This document shows, piece by piece, positions 8,278-15,900 of a stretch of 35,110 bases of DNA; position 1 is the stretch's first letter; every line of letters begins with the position of its first letter. Made by a program: the position numbers and the translations under genes. Under the pieces are notes generated by a model that worked only from the letters and a program-made list of their open reading frames with translations, was not told the DNA's origin and made no database searches. The stretch comes from Planctomycetota bacterium (GTDB lineage: Bacteria > Planctomycetota > Planctomycetia > Gemmatales > Gemmataceae): the NCBI GenBank assembly GCA_021807595.1, contig JAKBCS010000046.1, forward strand, positions 1 to 35,110, read 5' to 3'.

Positions 8278-9164
8278 TCCAAGTTTTGCACCAACTCGCG
8301 GATTTTCTCCAAGGTTCCTTTGATCTCGACAACGTGGCGCGAGATTTCCACGTCGCTGGCTTTGGAGCCGATGGTATTCGTCTCGCGGAACATCTCTTGG
8401 GTAAGGAATTCCAGCTTGCGGCCGGCGCTCTCCGGCTCGTTGACGATCTCCTGAAACTGATCGAGGTGGCTGGCCAGACGCACCACCTCTTCGGCGATGT
8501 CGCTGCGCTCGGCGAAAACGGCCACCTCTTTGATAAGATCACTACGATCAATCTGCACGTCTAGTTCACCGATTAGATTGCGCACGCGGTCGTAGAGGCG
8601 GTCTCGGAACAAAATCGACACGCGCGGAATCTGCACGCGGATGCGTTCTAGTTCGGCGGCGATGTGGTCGCGCATCTGCATGAGTTCTTGCGCCATGGCG
8701 CGGCCTTCTTCTTGCCGCATCGTTTGCAGGCGGCGCAGGGCATCCTCCAGCACCCGCTCGACGCGCGGCCATTCTTCGTCCAGTTGAATCGAGGACGAAG
8801 CCGGCTCCGGTACCACGCCCGGCAGAGCCAGCACCTGGGCAATCAACGACGTGCCTGGATCGGCCCATCCCAACGATCCGCCCAGTTCGCGCAGCTGGCG
8901 GATGTAACTTTGCAGAGCCACGCCGTTGATCTGAAAGTCTTGCGGAGACAATCGACGCTGACAGCGAAGGTGTACTTGGATGGTGCCGCGCCGGACGATA
9001 CGGCGAATGACCTTTTCAAACTCCGCCTCCAACAGGTTGTACGGCTCGCCGGCGCGGAGCGATACTTTCAAATAGCGATTGTTGACCGAGCGCACTTCAA
9101 TGGCTAGATGGAGATTGTCGTCCTGGTAGCTCGCTTCGCCGTAGCCGGTCATGCTGCATAGCAC
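8274..9164 (-). CDS. yicC: YicC-family endoribonuclease
   Basis: 296 residues from a GTG start at 9164, chosen because AAGGAG lies 6 nt upstream and the family starts with a short lead into SMTGYGEA. An upstream extension to 9248 overlaps secG and has no family resemblance. Conserved parts are SMTGYG, the segment EVRSVNNRYLKVSLR, and the C-terminal part EFLTQEMFRETNTIGSK. YicC proteins are reported as RNA endonucleases linked to small-RNA turnover. It lies between secG (28 nt upstream) and gmk, the usual linkage. The final codons fall within the inverted repeat at 8180-8277. Confidence 0.93.
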   Translation of the reverse strand: MLCSMTGYGEASYQDDNLHLAIEVRSVNNRYLKVSLRAGEPYNLLEAEFEKVIRRIVRRGTIQVHLRCQRRLSPQDFQINGVALQSYIRQLRELGGSLGWADPGTSLIAQVLALPGVVPEPASSSIQLDEEWPRVERVLEDALRRLQTMRQEEGRAMAQELMQMRDHIAAELERIRVQIPRVSILFRDRLYDRVRNLIGELDVQIDRSDLIKEVAVFAERSDIAEEVVRLASHLDQFQEIVNEPESAGRKLEFLTQEMFRETNTIGSKASDVEISRHVVEIKGTLEKIRELVQNLE

Positions 9165-9192
9165 GCGCGTCTCCTTCGTCGGAGGGTTTCGG

Positions 9193-9558
9193 TTACTGCC
9201 CGCCGTCTTCATCCGCTGGGGCGGTAGGCGCGGGAGTGACTTTGCCACTCGGTCCCGGCCCGGCCGTGGTCGGCTGTACCATCTTGATGATAATCATGAT
9301 GAGCAAGATCCACACGGCGGCGACGTAAATGGTGACGCGCGTGAAGGTATCGCCGGCGCGCGAGCCGAAGGCGCTCGAACCCCCCGCCCCGCCGAACGCT
9401 CCGGCCAATCCGCCCCCCTTGCCCTTTTGGATTAGAACCAACAAGATCAGGAACAGACCTACCACCAACAGTACGATGTTCAGCACCGAGGGCAGCCAAC
9501 CGCGAATGCCCCCTTCTCCTTCGGCGAAGATCGTCCCTAACGCGGCCCACACGGTCAT
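9193..9558 (-). CDS. secG: Preprotein translocase subunit SecG
   Basis: 121 residues with AAGGAG 7 nt before the ATG. Two hydrophobic helices (about 23-43 and 74-93) flank a Gly-rich cytoplasmic loop, [17 protein letters not shown], which is the diagnostic SecG loop followed by [13 protein letters not shown]. SecG joins SecYE in the inner membrane and assists SecA-driven export. The Thr/Pro/Ala-rich tail is longer than in the E. coli protein. It is placed just after tpiA, a widespread bacterial linkage. Confidence 0.95.
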   Translation of the reverse strand: MTVWAALGTIFAEGEGGIRGWLPSVLNIVLLVVGLFLILLVLIQKGKGGGLAGAFGGAGGSSAFGSRAGDTFTRVTIYVAAVWILLIMIIIKMVQPTTAGPGPSGKVTPAPTAPADEDGGQ

Positions 9559-9632
9559 GTGCGAACTCCTTCATTTGTGGCAAAACGGAAACCGTCATTA
9601 TAGGCAATCGCGCGGAAGATGGAAGGCGTATC

Positions 9633-9731
9633 GGCGAACCGCCAGCTTACGCTGCCGGGGACGGCGAACCGGCGGCGTCAGCCGCCCGGTGATGAATCCA
9701 CAACCCGCCAGCTTACGCTGCCGGTTCGCCA
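9633..9731. repeat. Cluster of three GGCGAACCGGC-type repeat units
   Basis: Three related units of about 25 nt sit side by side: a minus-orientation unit near 9635-9657 (CCAGCTTACGCTGCCGG), a plus-orientation unit near 9663-9690 (GCGAACCGGCGGCGTCAGCC) and a second minus-orientation unit near 9704-9730. The last overlaps the 3' end of tpiA and supplies its final residues and TAA stop. A fourth copy lies inside the gene at 34075-34971. Confidence 0.75.
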
Positions 9732-10483
9732 AGGGAGGCGCGAGCGATGGCCAGGAACGAATCGGCGTTGAGACTGGCCCCGCCGATCAGTCCGCCATCG
9801 ACATCCGGCTGGGCGAACAGGATGGCGGCGTTGTCGGGTTTGACGCTGCCGCCGTACTGGATAGGAAGCGCCGAGGCCGTTTCCTCGCCGAACCGAGCGC
9901 GGATTTTGCCGCGGAGGAAGGCATGAGCATCTTGAGCCTGCTGAGGCGTGGCATTCTGCCCGGTGCCGATGGCCCATACGGGTTCGTAGGCCAGCACCAC
10001 ATGCCGCAGCGCGGCCGCCTCCAAACCGGCGAGGCTGCCGTTCAGCTGCGTCTCCAAAACCGTCTCGGTGCGTTGGCTTTGGCGCTCTTCCAACGTCTCT
10101 CCCAGACAGAGGATAACCTCCAGTCCGGCGGCGAGGGCGGCGTGGACTTTGCGATTGATGAAGGCGTCGGACTCGCCGAGTTTCTGGCGGCGTTCGCTGT
10201 GACCGAGGATGACGTATCGGCAGCCGACATCGACGAGCATGGCGGGACTGACTTCGCCGGTGAACGCTCCCTCTTTCTCGTGGTAGCAGTTCTGCGCCCC
10301 CAGCGCCACGACACCGCCCTTGAGAATCTCGGCGACGGCGGACAGATACGGAAACGGCGGACAGACGGCGATGGAGACGCGCATCTCGTTGCCCAGTCCG
10401 TGCGCCACCGCCGACGCCAATTGGCGCGCCGCGGCCGCATGGGTGAACATCTTCCAGTTCCCGGCGACGAATTTCTTACGCAT
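9713..10483 (-). CDS. tpiA: Triosephosphate isomerase
   Basis: 256 residues. FVAGNWKMF carries the substrate-binding Asn-Lys, VILGHSERR the catalytic His, and AYEPVWAIGTG the catalytic Glu and the flexible loop. IQYGGSVKPDN forms the phosphate site. The enzyme interconverts dihydroxyacetone phosphate and glyceraldehyde 3-phosphate in the cytoplasm as a dimer. It is followed by secG at 154 nt. The last five codons (GEPAA) and the stop fall inside the repeat unit at 9704-9730, so the natural C-terminus has probably been replaced or trimmed by the repeat. Confidence 0.97.
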   Translation of the reverse strand: MRKKFVAGNWKMFTHAAAARQLASAVAHGLGNEMRVSIAVCPPFPYLSAVAEILKGGVVALGAQNCYHEKEGAFTGEVSPAMLVDVGCRYVILGHSERRQKLGESDAFINRKVHAALAAGLEVILCLGETLEERQSQRTETVLETQLNGSLAGLEAAALRHVVLAYEPVWAIGTGQNATPQQAQDAHAFLRGKIRARFGEETASALPIQYGGSVKPDNAAILFAQPDVDGGLIGGASLNADSFLAIARASLGEPAA

Positions 10484-10499
10484 AAGACGAAACCTCTGT

Positions 10500-10567
10500 G
10501 GTTAGCCGCGACGCGGAGCGGAGCGCGTGAATCGATTCACGCGCTCCGCTCCGCGTCGCGGCTAACC
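10500..10567. repeat. Perfect 68-bp palindrome (family copy A)
   Basis: Two 34-nt arms are exact reverse complements with no spacer, centred on TGAATCGATTCA. The arm core is GCCGCGACGCGGAGCGGAGC. It begins 6 nt past the stop of the DAHP synthase gene (minus strand) and lies before the tpiA start. Four related copies occur at 19797-19864, 23496-23559, 25150-25212 and 34980-35045. Confidence 0.97.
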
Positions 10568-10573
10568 GGGATC

Positions 10574-11611
10574 TTAGATCGTTTTCCCCATCAAGTCGGC
10601 GAGGCGACGGAGATCGCGCATGAGCGCGGCGTACTGAGCGGGCAAGAGCGCTTGGGGGCCGTCCGACAGTGCCTTTTCGGGGCAGTTGTGAACCTCGACG
10701 TGAACGCCGTCCGCTCCAGCGGCGATGGCGGCTCGCGCCATGGCCGGGATCAAATCGGGACGACCGGTGGCGTGGCTGGGATCGACGATGATCGGCAGAT
10801 GGCTCTGTCCCTTCACGTTGGGCACCGCGCTGAGATCGAGCATGTTGCGCGTCGAGTCTTCAAAGGATCGCACGCCGCGTTCGCACAACACCACGTCCGG
10901 ATTACCTTCGGATAAGACGTACTCCGCCGACATCAGCATGTCTTTGACGGTGGCGCTCATGCCGCGTTTGAGCAAGACGGGTTTGCGCGCTTGGCCGACT
11001 TCGCGCAGCAGATCGAAATTCTGCATGTTGCGCGCTCCGATCTGGAACATATCGGCATAGCGGCTAACCATCTCAACTTGGCGCGGGTCCATGACTTCGG
11101 TGACGACCGGCAAACCGTGTCGGTGGCCGACCTCGGCGAGAATCTTCAAACCCGCCTCGCCGAGTCCTTGAAAGCTATAGGGACTGGTGCGCGGTTTGAA
11201 CGCGCCGCCACGCAACAGGTTGGCCCCCGCCGCCTTCACATGGCTGGCAATGGCATCGAGGACTTCGGCACTTTCGATGGCGCACGGTCCGGCGATCGAA
11301 GCCAGCGAACCGCCGCCGATGCGCGCGGGTACCACGGGCGGGCCGCACTCCGCGCCCACGACGACGACGGTATCTTCGCGGCGAAACTCGCGGCTGGCCA
11401 GCTTGAACGCTTTGAGAATCGGCAACACTTGTTCGACGCCGGGTATGGCCGATAGCGGCTCGGCTTGCAGTTTATCTTCGTCGCCGATCACACCCACGAT
11501 GGTGCGTTTCTCGCCCTGACTCAGATGCGGCTTGAAACCCAGTTCGCGGATGCGGTCGAGAACGTGTTCAATTTGCTCGTCGGTCGAATCCGGTCGCAAC
11601 ACGATAATCAT
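10574..11611 (-). CDS. aroF: 3-deoxy-7-phosphoheptulonate (DAHP) synthase, AroA I-beta type
   Basis: 345 residues. The first 70 or so form a ferredoxin-like regulatory domain ([20 protein letters not shown]), as in Thermotoga-type enzymes where tyrosine binds. The catalytic barrel has [13 protein letters not shown] with the metal-binding Cys, [27 protein letters not shown] and [10 protein letters not shown] with the metal-binding His. It joins phosphoenolpyruvate and erythrose 4-phosphate, the entry step to the shikimate pathway. It lies 86 nt downstream of the chorismate mutase/prephenate dehydratase gene on the same strand, so first and late aromatic steps are probably co-expressed. Confidence 0.94.
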   Translation of the reverse strand: MIIVLRPDSTDEQIEHVLDRIRELGFKPHLSQGEKRTIVGVIGDEDKLQAEPLSAIPGVEQVLPILKAFKLASREFRREDTVVVVGAECGPPVVPARIGGGSLASIAGPCAIESAEVLDAIASHVKAAGANLLRGGAFKPRTSPYSFQGLGEAGLKILAEVGHRHGLPVVTEVMDPRQVEMVSRYADMFQIGARNMQNFDLLREVGQARKPVLLKRGMSATVKDMLMSAEYVLSEGNPDVVLCERGVRSFEDSTRNMLDLSAVPNVKGQSHLPIIVDPSHATGRPDLIPAMARAAIAAGADGVHVEVHNCPEKALSDGPQALLPAQYAALMRDLRRLADLMGKTI

Positions 11612-11631
11612 AGTTCATCGCATAGTTCTGC

Positions 11632-11691
11632 GTTCTGAGTGCTGAGTGCTGAGTTGCGAAACGGATCTACTCGGCACTCGGAACTCAGTAC
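11632..11691. repeat. Inverted repeat with iterated GAGTGCT arms
   Basis: The left arm (11632-11654) contains two and a half copies of GAGTGCT, and the right arm (11669-11691) is its imperfect reverse complement (19 of 23 positions match). It lies 6 nt past the pheA stop and about 20 nt before the DAHP synthase start. It could fold as an intercistronic hairpin. Confidence 0.75.
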
Positions 11692-11697
11692 ATATAG

Positions 11698-12882
11698 TTA
11701 GCCGCTGGTCAGCGCCATGGGATAGGAGCCGAGAACGGTTACTTCCTGGCAGTGTTCGCCGAGCGTCTGCAAGGTGCGCTTGACCTTGGGGTCCTCGACG
11801 TGTCCTTCAAAATCGACGAAGAATAGATATTCGGGCTTGGATACTTTCGCCTTGTCTTCGCCGCCGTTGGAGGCGACGCGGCGTGGCCCGGGGAACGACT
11901 CGATCCACGTCAAGTTGATTTTGGCCTGCTTAAACACGTCCAGCGCCTCGGCCAACGAACCGGGGTGATGCGGAATGCGGAACATGATCGTCGTTTTATC
12001 GTGTCCCGTTTTGCCGCACTTCTGATGGCCGACGATGGCGAAGCGTGTCTCGTTGTAGGGCGAATCCTCGATGTCGGGGAAGAGGATGCGGAGTCCGTAC
12101 TTGACGGCGGCCTGACGACTGGCAACCGCCGCCGCCCCTGGCTCATGCTGTGCCAACTCCGCAGCCGTCGCCGTGGACGAGACTTCTTTCCATAAGGCTT
12201 GAGGCAGGTTCTTGGCCAGCCAATTGCGGCACTGCGACAGCGCCTGCGGCTTGCTGTAGACGCGGCGAATCTCCTGCGGATCGCACTTGGCCATGAGATT
12301 GTGATGAATCTGCAAGCGCACCTCGGCACACACGACGATATGCGGCATGCGCAAGAACATCTCCAACGTATCGGCGATGCGTCCGTCGGTCGAATTCTCC
12401 ACCGGCACGACGCCGAAATCGACGTGCCCTCGATCCACTTCTTCGTACACTGCCGCGATGTTATTGACGCCGAGAAAATCGACGGCCTGACCGAAACGTT
12501 CGATGGCGGCGAGATGGCTATAACTGTATTCCGGGCCGAGATAGGCGACTTTCAATACCTTTTGCAAAGCGCGCGAGCCGCTCATCAACTCTCGAAAGAG
12601 GGCGCGGATGGTACCGGCGTCGAGCGGGCCTTTGTGCTTCTCGTTGAGCTGCAAGACGTTTTGCAACACTTCTTCTTCACGAGCCGGCGAGAAGATTTCC
12701 TCGCCGTGATCGTTTTTCAATCGACCGATCTCTGCGGCGACATGGGCTCGTTCGTTCGCCAACTTCAAGATTTGCAAATCGAGCTTGTCAATCTGCGTGC
12801 GGAGGCTCCGTAGGGCAGCCTGAGAACGGGCTGGACTGAGTGGGTTGCTCGCTGTCGAGGTGCCCTCGGCTTTTCGCGGCAT
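11698..12882 (-). CDS. pheA: Bifunctional chorismate mutase / prephenate dehydratase
   Basis: 394 residues. A chorismate mutase helix bundle spans about 20-108 (LRTQIDKLDLQILKLANERA). Prephenate dehydratase follows from VAYLGPEYSYSHLAA (112 onward), through VPVENSTDGRI, to NETRFAIVG with the catalytic Thr-Arg-Phe. The C-terminal ACT domain has HPGSLAEALDVF and NLTWIES, the phenylalanine-binding signatures. It converts chorismate to phenylpyruvate and is normally feedback-inhibited by phenylalanine. The ESFPGPRR end of the ACT signature differs slightly from the usual ESRP. The N-terminus carries a Ser/Pro-rich leader of about 20 residues. First gene of the minus-strand run. Confidence 0.95.
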   Translation of the reverse strand: MPRKAEGTSTASNPLSPARSQAALRSLRTQIDKLDLQILKLANERAHVAAEIGRLKNDHGEEIFSPAREEEVLQNVLQLNEKHKGPLDAGTIRALFRELMSGSRALQKVLKVAYLGPEYSYSHLAAIERFGQAVDFLGVNNIAAVYEEVDRGHVDFGVVPVENSTDGRIADTLEMFLRMPHIVVCAEVRLQIHHNLMAKCDPQEIRRVYSKPQALSQCRNWLAKNLPQALWKEVSSTATAAELAQHEPGAAAVASRQAAVKYGLRILFPDIEDSPYNETRFAIVGHQKCGKTGHDKTTIMFRIPHHPGSLAEALDVFKQAKINLTWIESFPGPRRVASNGGEDKAKVSKPEYLFFVDFEGHVEDPKVKRTLQTLGEHCQEVTVLGSYPMALTSG

Positions 12883-13351
12883 GGGCCAATCTCATCAACA
12901 AGGGGGTATAAAAATCATTTTTTCAGTCTATGAAGGATACTGGAGGGAGTCAACGGAGCGCCATAAATCCATATGAATTTTCAACTTTTGCCGCGCGCTC
13001 GGAGACACGGCGTCTGCCACATTGACCCGACCTTTATTCTCCCTGTGCGGACCAATCTGCCAAAATGACAGTCCGACGCGCGATTCGTCGCTTCTCCGGT
13101 ACGAGCGGCGAGAAACCCTTTGCAGTAAGTCTTTTAAGGATAATGGGATTCGATGCTCTCTAAACAATCGAAGGACGGCGGCATGGTCTTTGCTAATAGG
13201 TTTGGTAGTTTCTCAAGAGGACGCATCGGGTGCATTCGCCCCGGCGTATCATTCGTGAGAACCGACCCGATCCCTCTCGGAACACACGGCCGTCGACAAA
13301 CCATTTCTGCGATGGGACGTAAACGGCCGTTCAGAAAGGAGAATCATCCAA
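12883..13351. other. Divergent intergenic region between pheA and dnaK
   Basis: 469 nt hold no recognisable gene. The pheA side has an AT-rich patch (12900-12930) that could contain its promoter. The dnaK side ends in AAAGGAG (13336-13342), 9 nt before the ATG. No CIRCE element (TTAGCACTC-N9-GAGTGCTAA) is visible. Two copies of ACGGCCGT flank about 35 nt at 13286-13331, a possible small dyad, of unknown meaning. Confidence 0.45.
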
Positions 13352-15298
13352 ATGGCTGAGGAAAAAATCATCGGCATCGACCTCGGCACGACCAACTCCG
13401 TCGTGGCGGTCATGGAAGGCGGCGAGGTCAAAGTCATTCCCAACCAGGAAGGCAACCGCCTAACGCCGAGCGTCGTGGCATTCACGGATAAAGGCGATCG
13501 TCTGGTGGGCGATCCGGCCAAGCGACAAGCCATCACCAATCCGCGCCGCACCCTTTACTCGATCAAGCGCTTCATGGGCCGTCGTCGCAAGGAAGTGACC
13601 GAAGAAGAGAAGTTGGTTCCCTACAAGATGGTCGGTGGTCCGGAAGACCCGGCCAAGGTGGAGATCGACGGCAAGGCGTTCACGCCGCCAGAGATCTCGG
13701 CAATGGTGTTGCGCAAGCTCAAGGAATCCGCCGAGGCCTACCTCGGACACACGGTGCGCAAAGCGGTCATCACGGTTCCAGCCTATTTCAACGACGCCCA
13801 ACGACAGGCGACTATTGAAGCCGCCAAAATCGCCGGTTTCGACACCGAATGGGAGATCGAGGATCCGGGAACCGGCAAGAAAACGCGCCAGCGTATGCGC
13901 ATCATCAACGAGCCGACGGCCGCTTCGTTGGCCTACGGGTTGGAAAAGAAAAAGAGCGAACGCATCGCCGTCTTCGATCTCGGCGGCGGAACCTTCGATA
14001 TTTCCATTCTCGATGTCGGCGACGGCGTGTTTCAGGTGCTGGGCGTCAACGGCGACACGCATCTGGGCGGCGACGACTTCGACCAAGTCTCGATCGACTG
14101 GATCGCCGAAGAGTTCAAGAAGGAACACGGCATCGACCTGCGCAAGGACCAAATGGCCCTGCAACGCCTCAAGGAAGCCGCCGAACGGGCCAAGAAAGAT
14201 CTCTCGCAGGCCAACAGCACCGACATCAACTTGCCGTTCATCACTGCGGACGCTTCCGGGCCGAAACATTTGCAGATGTCGTTGACCCGCGCCAAGTTCG
14301 AGCAGTTGGTCGATCGCTTGATCGAACGCTGCCGCCGTCCGGTGTTGCAAGCGTTGCAAGACGCCAAACTGAAACCGTCGGACATCGATGAGATCGTATT
14401 GGTTGGCGGTATGACCCGCATGCCCCGAGTGCAACAGGTCGTCAAGGAGATCTTCGGCAAGGAAGGGCACAAGGGCGTCAATCCCGATGAGGTCGTCGCC
14501 ATCGGCGCTGCCATCCAAGGTGCGCAGCTGCTGTTGGGCAGCAAGTCGGAAGTGCTGTTGGTGGACGTGACGCCGTTGTCGTTGGGCATCGAGACGTTGG
14601 GCGGACGCCTGACGCGCTTGATCGAACGCAATTCGTCGATCCCCACGGAAAAGAAAGACGTGTTCTCGACGGCGTCGGACAACCAAACGGCAGTGACGAT
14701 CAGCGTTTATCAGGGTGAGAGCGAGATTGCCAAAAGTCCGAGCAATCGCCTCTTGGGCGAGTTCAATCTGGAGGGCATCCGCCCCGCGCCGCGCGGCGAA
14801 CCGCGCGTTGAGGTGACGTTCTCGCTGGACAAGAATGGTATCTTGCAAGTGACGGCCAAGGATCTCGACACCAACAAGGAGGCCAAGATCGAAATCAAGG
14901 GGTCGAGCGGTCTGGACCCCGCCGAAGTCGAACGGATGCGCAAGGAGGCCGAGGCGCACGCCGCGGACGATCGCCGCAAGGTCGAGTTGATTGAGGCGCG
15001 CAATCAGGCCGACGCCGTGATCTTCTCCATCGAGAAGCAGCTCAAGGAACTGGGCGACAAAGTTACGGACAGCGACCGGCAAGCGATTCAGGCGGCGGTC
15101 GAACGGACGAAGCAAGCGGCCAGCGGCGAAGACGTGGCGGCCATTCGTCAAGCCGTCAGCGATCTGCACGTCGCCGCTCAAGCGATGGCGCAGCACATGC
15201 ACCGGCCGGCCGGCGAAGAGGGCGCTCCCAGCCCCGGCGGCGAGTCCGCCAAAGGCAAGGACGACGTAATCGACGCCGAGTTTGAAGTGAAGAAGTAA
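13352..15298 (+). CDS. dnaK: Chaperone DnaK (Hsp70)
   Basis: 648 residues, usual length. Nucleotide-binding domain starts [17 protein letters not shown] (8-24), with [12 protein letters not shown] and [13 protein letters not shown]. The linker [18 protein letters not shown] leads to the substrate-binding beta domain and the helical lid. The C-terminus [12 protein letters not shown] matches the bacterial DnaK tail that interacts with partners. It refolds and protects proteins with DnaJ and GrpE, neither of which is adjacent. A strong Shine-Dalgarno precedes it and a Rho-independent terminator follows 13 nt after the stop, so it is probably monocistronic. An insertion ([14 protein letters not shown]) in the nucleotide-binding domain appears slightly longer than in E. 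coli. Confidence 0.98.
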   Translation: MAEEKIIGIDLGTTNSVVAVMEGGEVKVIPNQEGNRLTPSVVAFTDKGDRLVGDPAKRQAITNPRRTLYSIKRFMGRRRKEVTEEEKLVPYKMVGGPEDPAKVEIDGKAFTPPEISAMVLRKLKESAEAYLGHTVRKAVITVPAYFNDAQRQATIEAAKIAGFDTEWEIEDPGTGKKTRQRMRIINEPTAASLAYGLEKKKSERIAVFDLGGGTFDISILDVGDGVFQVLGVNGDTHLGGDDFDQVSIDWIAEEFKKEHGIDLRKDQMALQRLKEAAERAKKDLSQANSTDINLPFITADASGPKHLQMSLTRAKFEQLVDRLIERCRRPVLQALQDAKLKPSDIDEIVLVGGMTRMPRVQQVVKEIFGKEGHKGVNPDEVVAIGAAIQGAQLLLGSKSEVLLVDVTPLSLGIETLGGRLTRLIERNSSIPTEKKDVFSTASDNQTAVTISVYQGESEIAKSPSNRLLGEFNLEGIRPAPRGEPRVEVTFSLDKNGILQVTAKDLDTNKEAKIEIKGSSGLDPAEVERMRKEAEAHAADDRRKVELIEARNQADAVIFSIEKQLKELGDKVTDSDRQAIQAAVERTKQAASGEDVAAIRQAVSDLHVAAQAMAQHMHRPAGEEGAPSPGGESAKGKDDVIDAEFEVKK

Positions 15299-15311
15299 TG
15301 CGCTTCTTGTG

Positions 15312-15348
15312 GCGAGCGGTGGGTTGACGCCCACCGCTCGCTTTTTTT
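15312..15348 (+). terminator. Rho-independent terminator of dnaK
   Basis: A perfect 12-bp stem, GCGAGCGGTGGG with CCCACCGCTCGC, a 6-nt loop TTGACG, and a run of seven T directly after. It starts 13 nt behind the dnaK stop and 9 nt before the end of the minus-strand gene at 15357. Confidence 0.95.
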
Positions 15349-15356
15349 GTACGGAC

Positions 15357-15791
15357 TCACGATACGACCGCGATGATGCAATTATCCGAGGAGAGGACAC
15401 TGCCCGATGCGTCGAGAATGTTCGCGCCGATCTCATAAGCCTGCTCGCCCAATCCGGACACAGGCGTGAACGACAGAACGGCTCGCCGCGTGGTGTCATC
15501 TCCAAGGGGGAAAGTGAGGGCGATGCCACCGTATGTCGGATCGTTCGCGAGATTGTCTGGGGTTCCGGCGTAGATGACGTTGCCGGTCAAGCTGTAGCCA
15601 TTGCCGGCTTGAGTTATTCCCGGACTAAACATGACGCCGACGGTCGCTACTCCGGCGTTCATCATGAGCGTATTCGCAAGTATTTTGATTTGTCCACAAA
15701 CGGGTTCGGTTGTCAGAAGACGCAGCGAAGCAATGGCCTCTTCAAAATGGCGGATGGTGTCTTTCAACCCTCGGACGAAGGCCAGGGACAT
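15357..15791 (-). CDS. Small uncharacterised protein
   Basis: 144 residues from the ATG at 15791, chosen because AAGGAG lies 6 nt upstream; the frame continues to 15839 without support. The first 40 residues (MSLAFVRGLKDTIRHFEEA) look helical, followed by a beta-rich, Gly/Thr-rich region ending NCIIAVVS. No transmembrane segment or signal peptide is apparent and I recognise no family. It lies downstream of the Ser/Thr kinase on the same strand (109 nt), and is convergent with dnaK. Confidence 0.6.
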   Translation of the reverse strand: MSLAFVRGLKDTIRHFEEAIASLRLLTTEPVCGQIKILANTLMMNAGVATVGVMFSPGITQAGNGYSLTGNVIYAGTPDNLANDPTYGGIALTFPLGDDTTRRAVLSFTPVSGLGEQAYEIGANILDASGSVLSSDNCIIAVVS

Positions 15792-15900
15792 GGACGACTC
15801 CTTAAAAGAAGGGGTTACGTTATCATTCGCTCCTCTCACTCCAACACAGTCTCCCCCGAGCGAGGACGAGAGGGAGTTGTGGGACCGAATCGAAGACGGG

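Noticed and set aside
10513-10555. Attachment or replication origin at the perfect palindrome
   Set aside because: The same palindrome recurs four more times next to stop codons, and there is no integrase or DnaA-box cluster nearby.
12900-13258. Short reading frames upstream of dnaK
   Set aside because: They have no family resemblance and no ribosome site, and the region reads as regulatory DNA.
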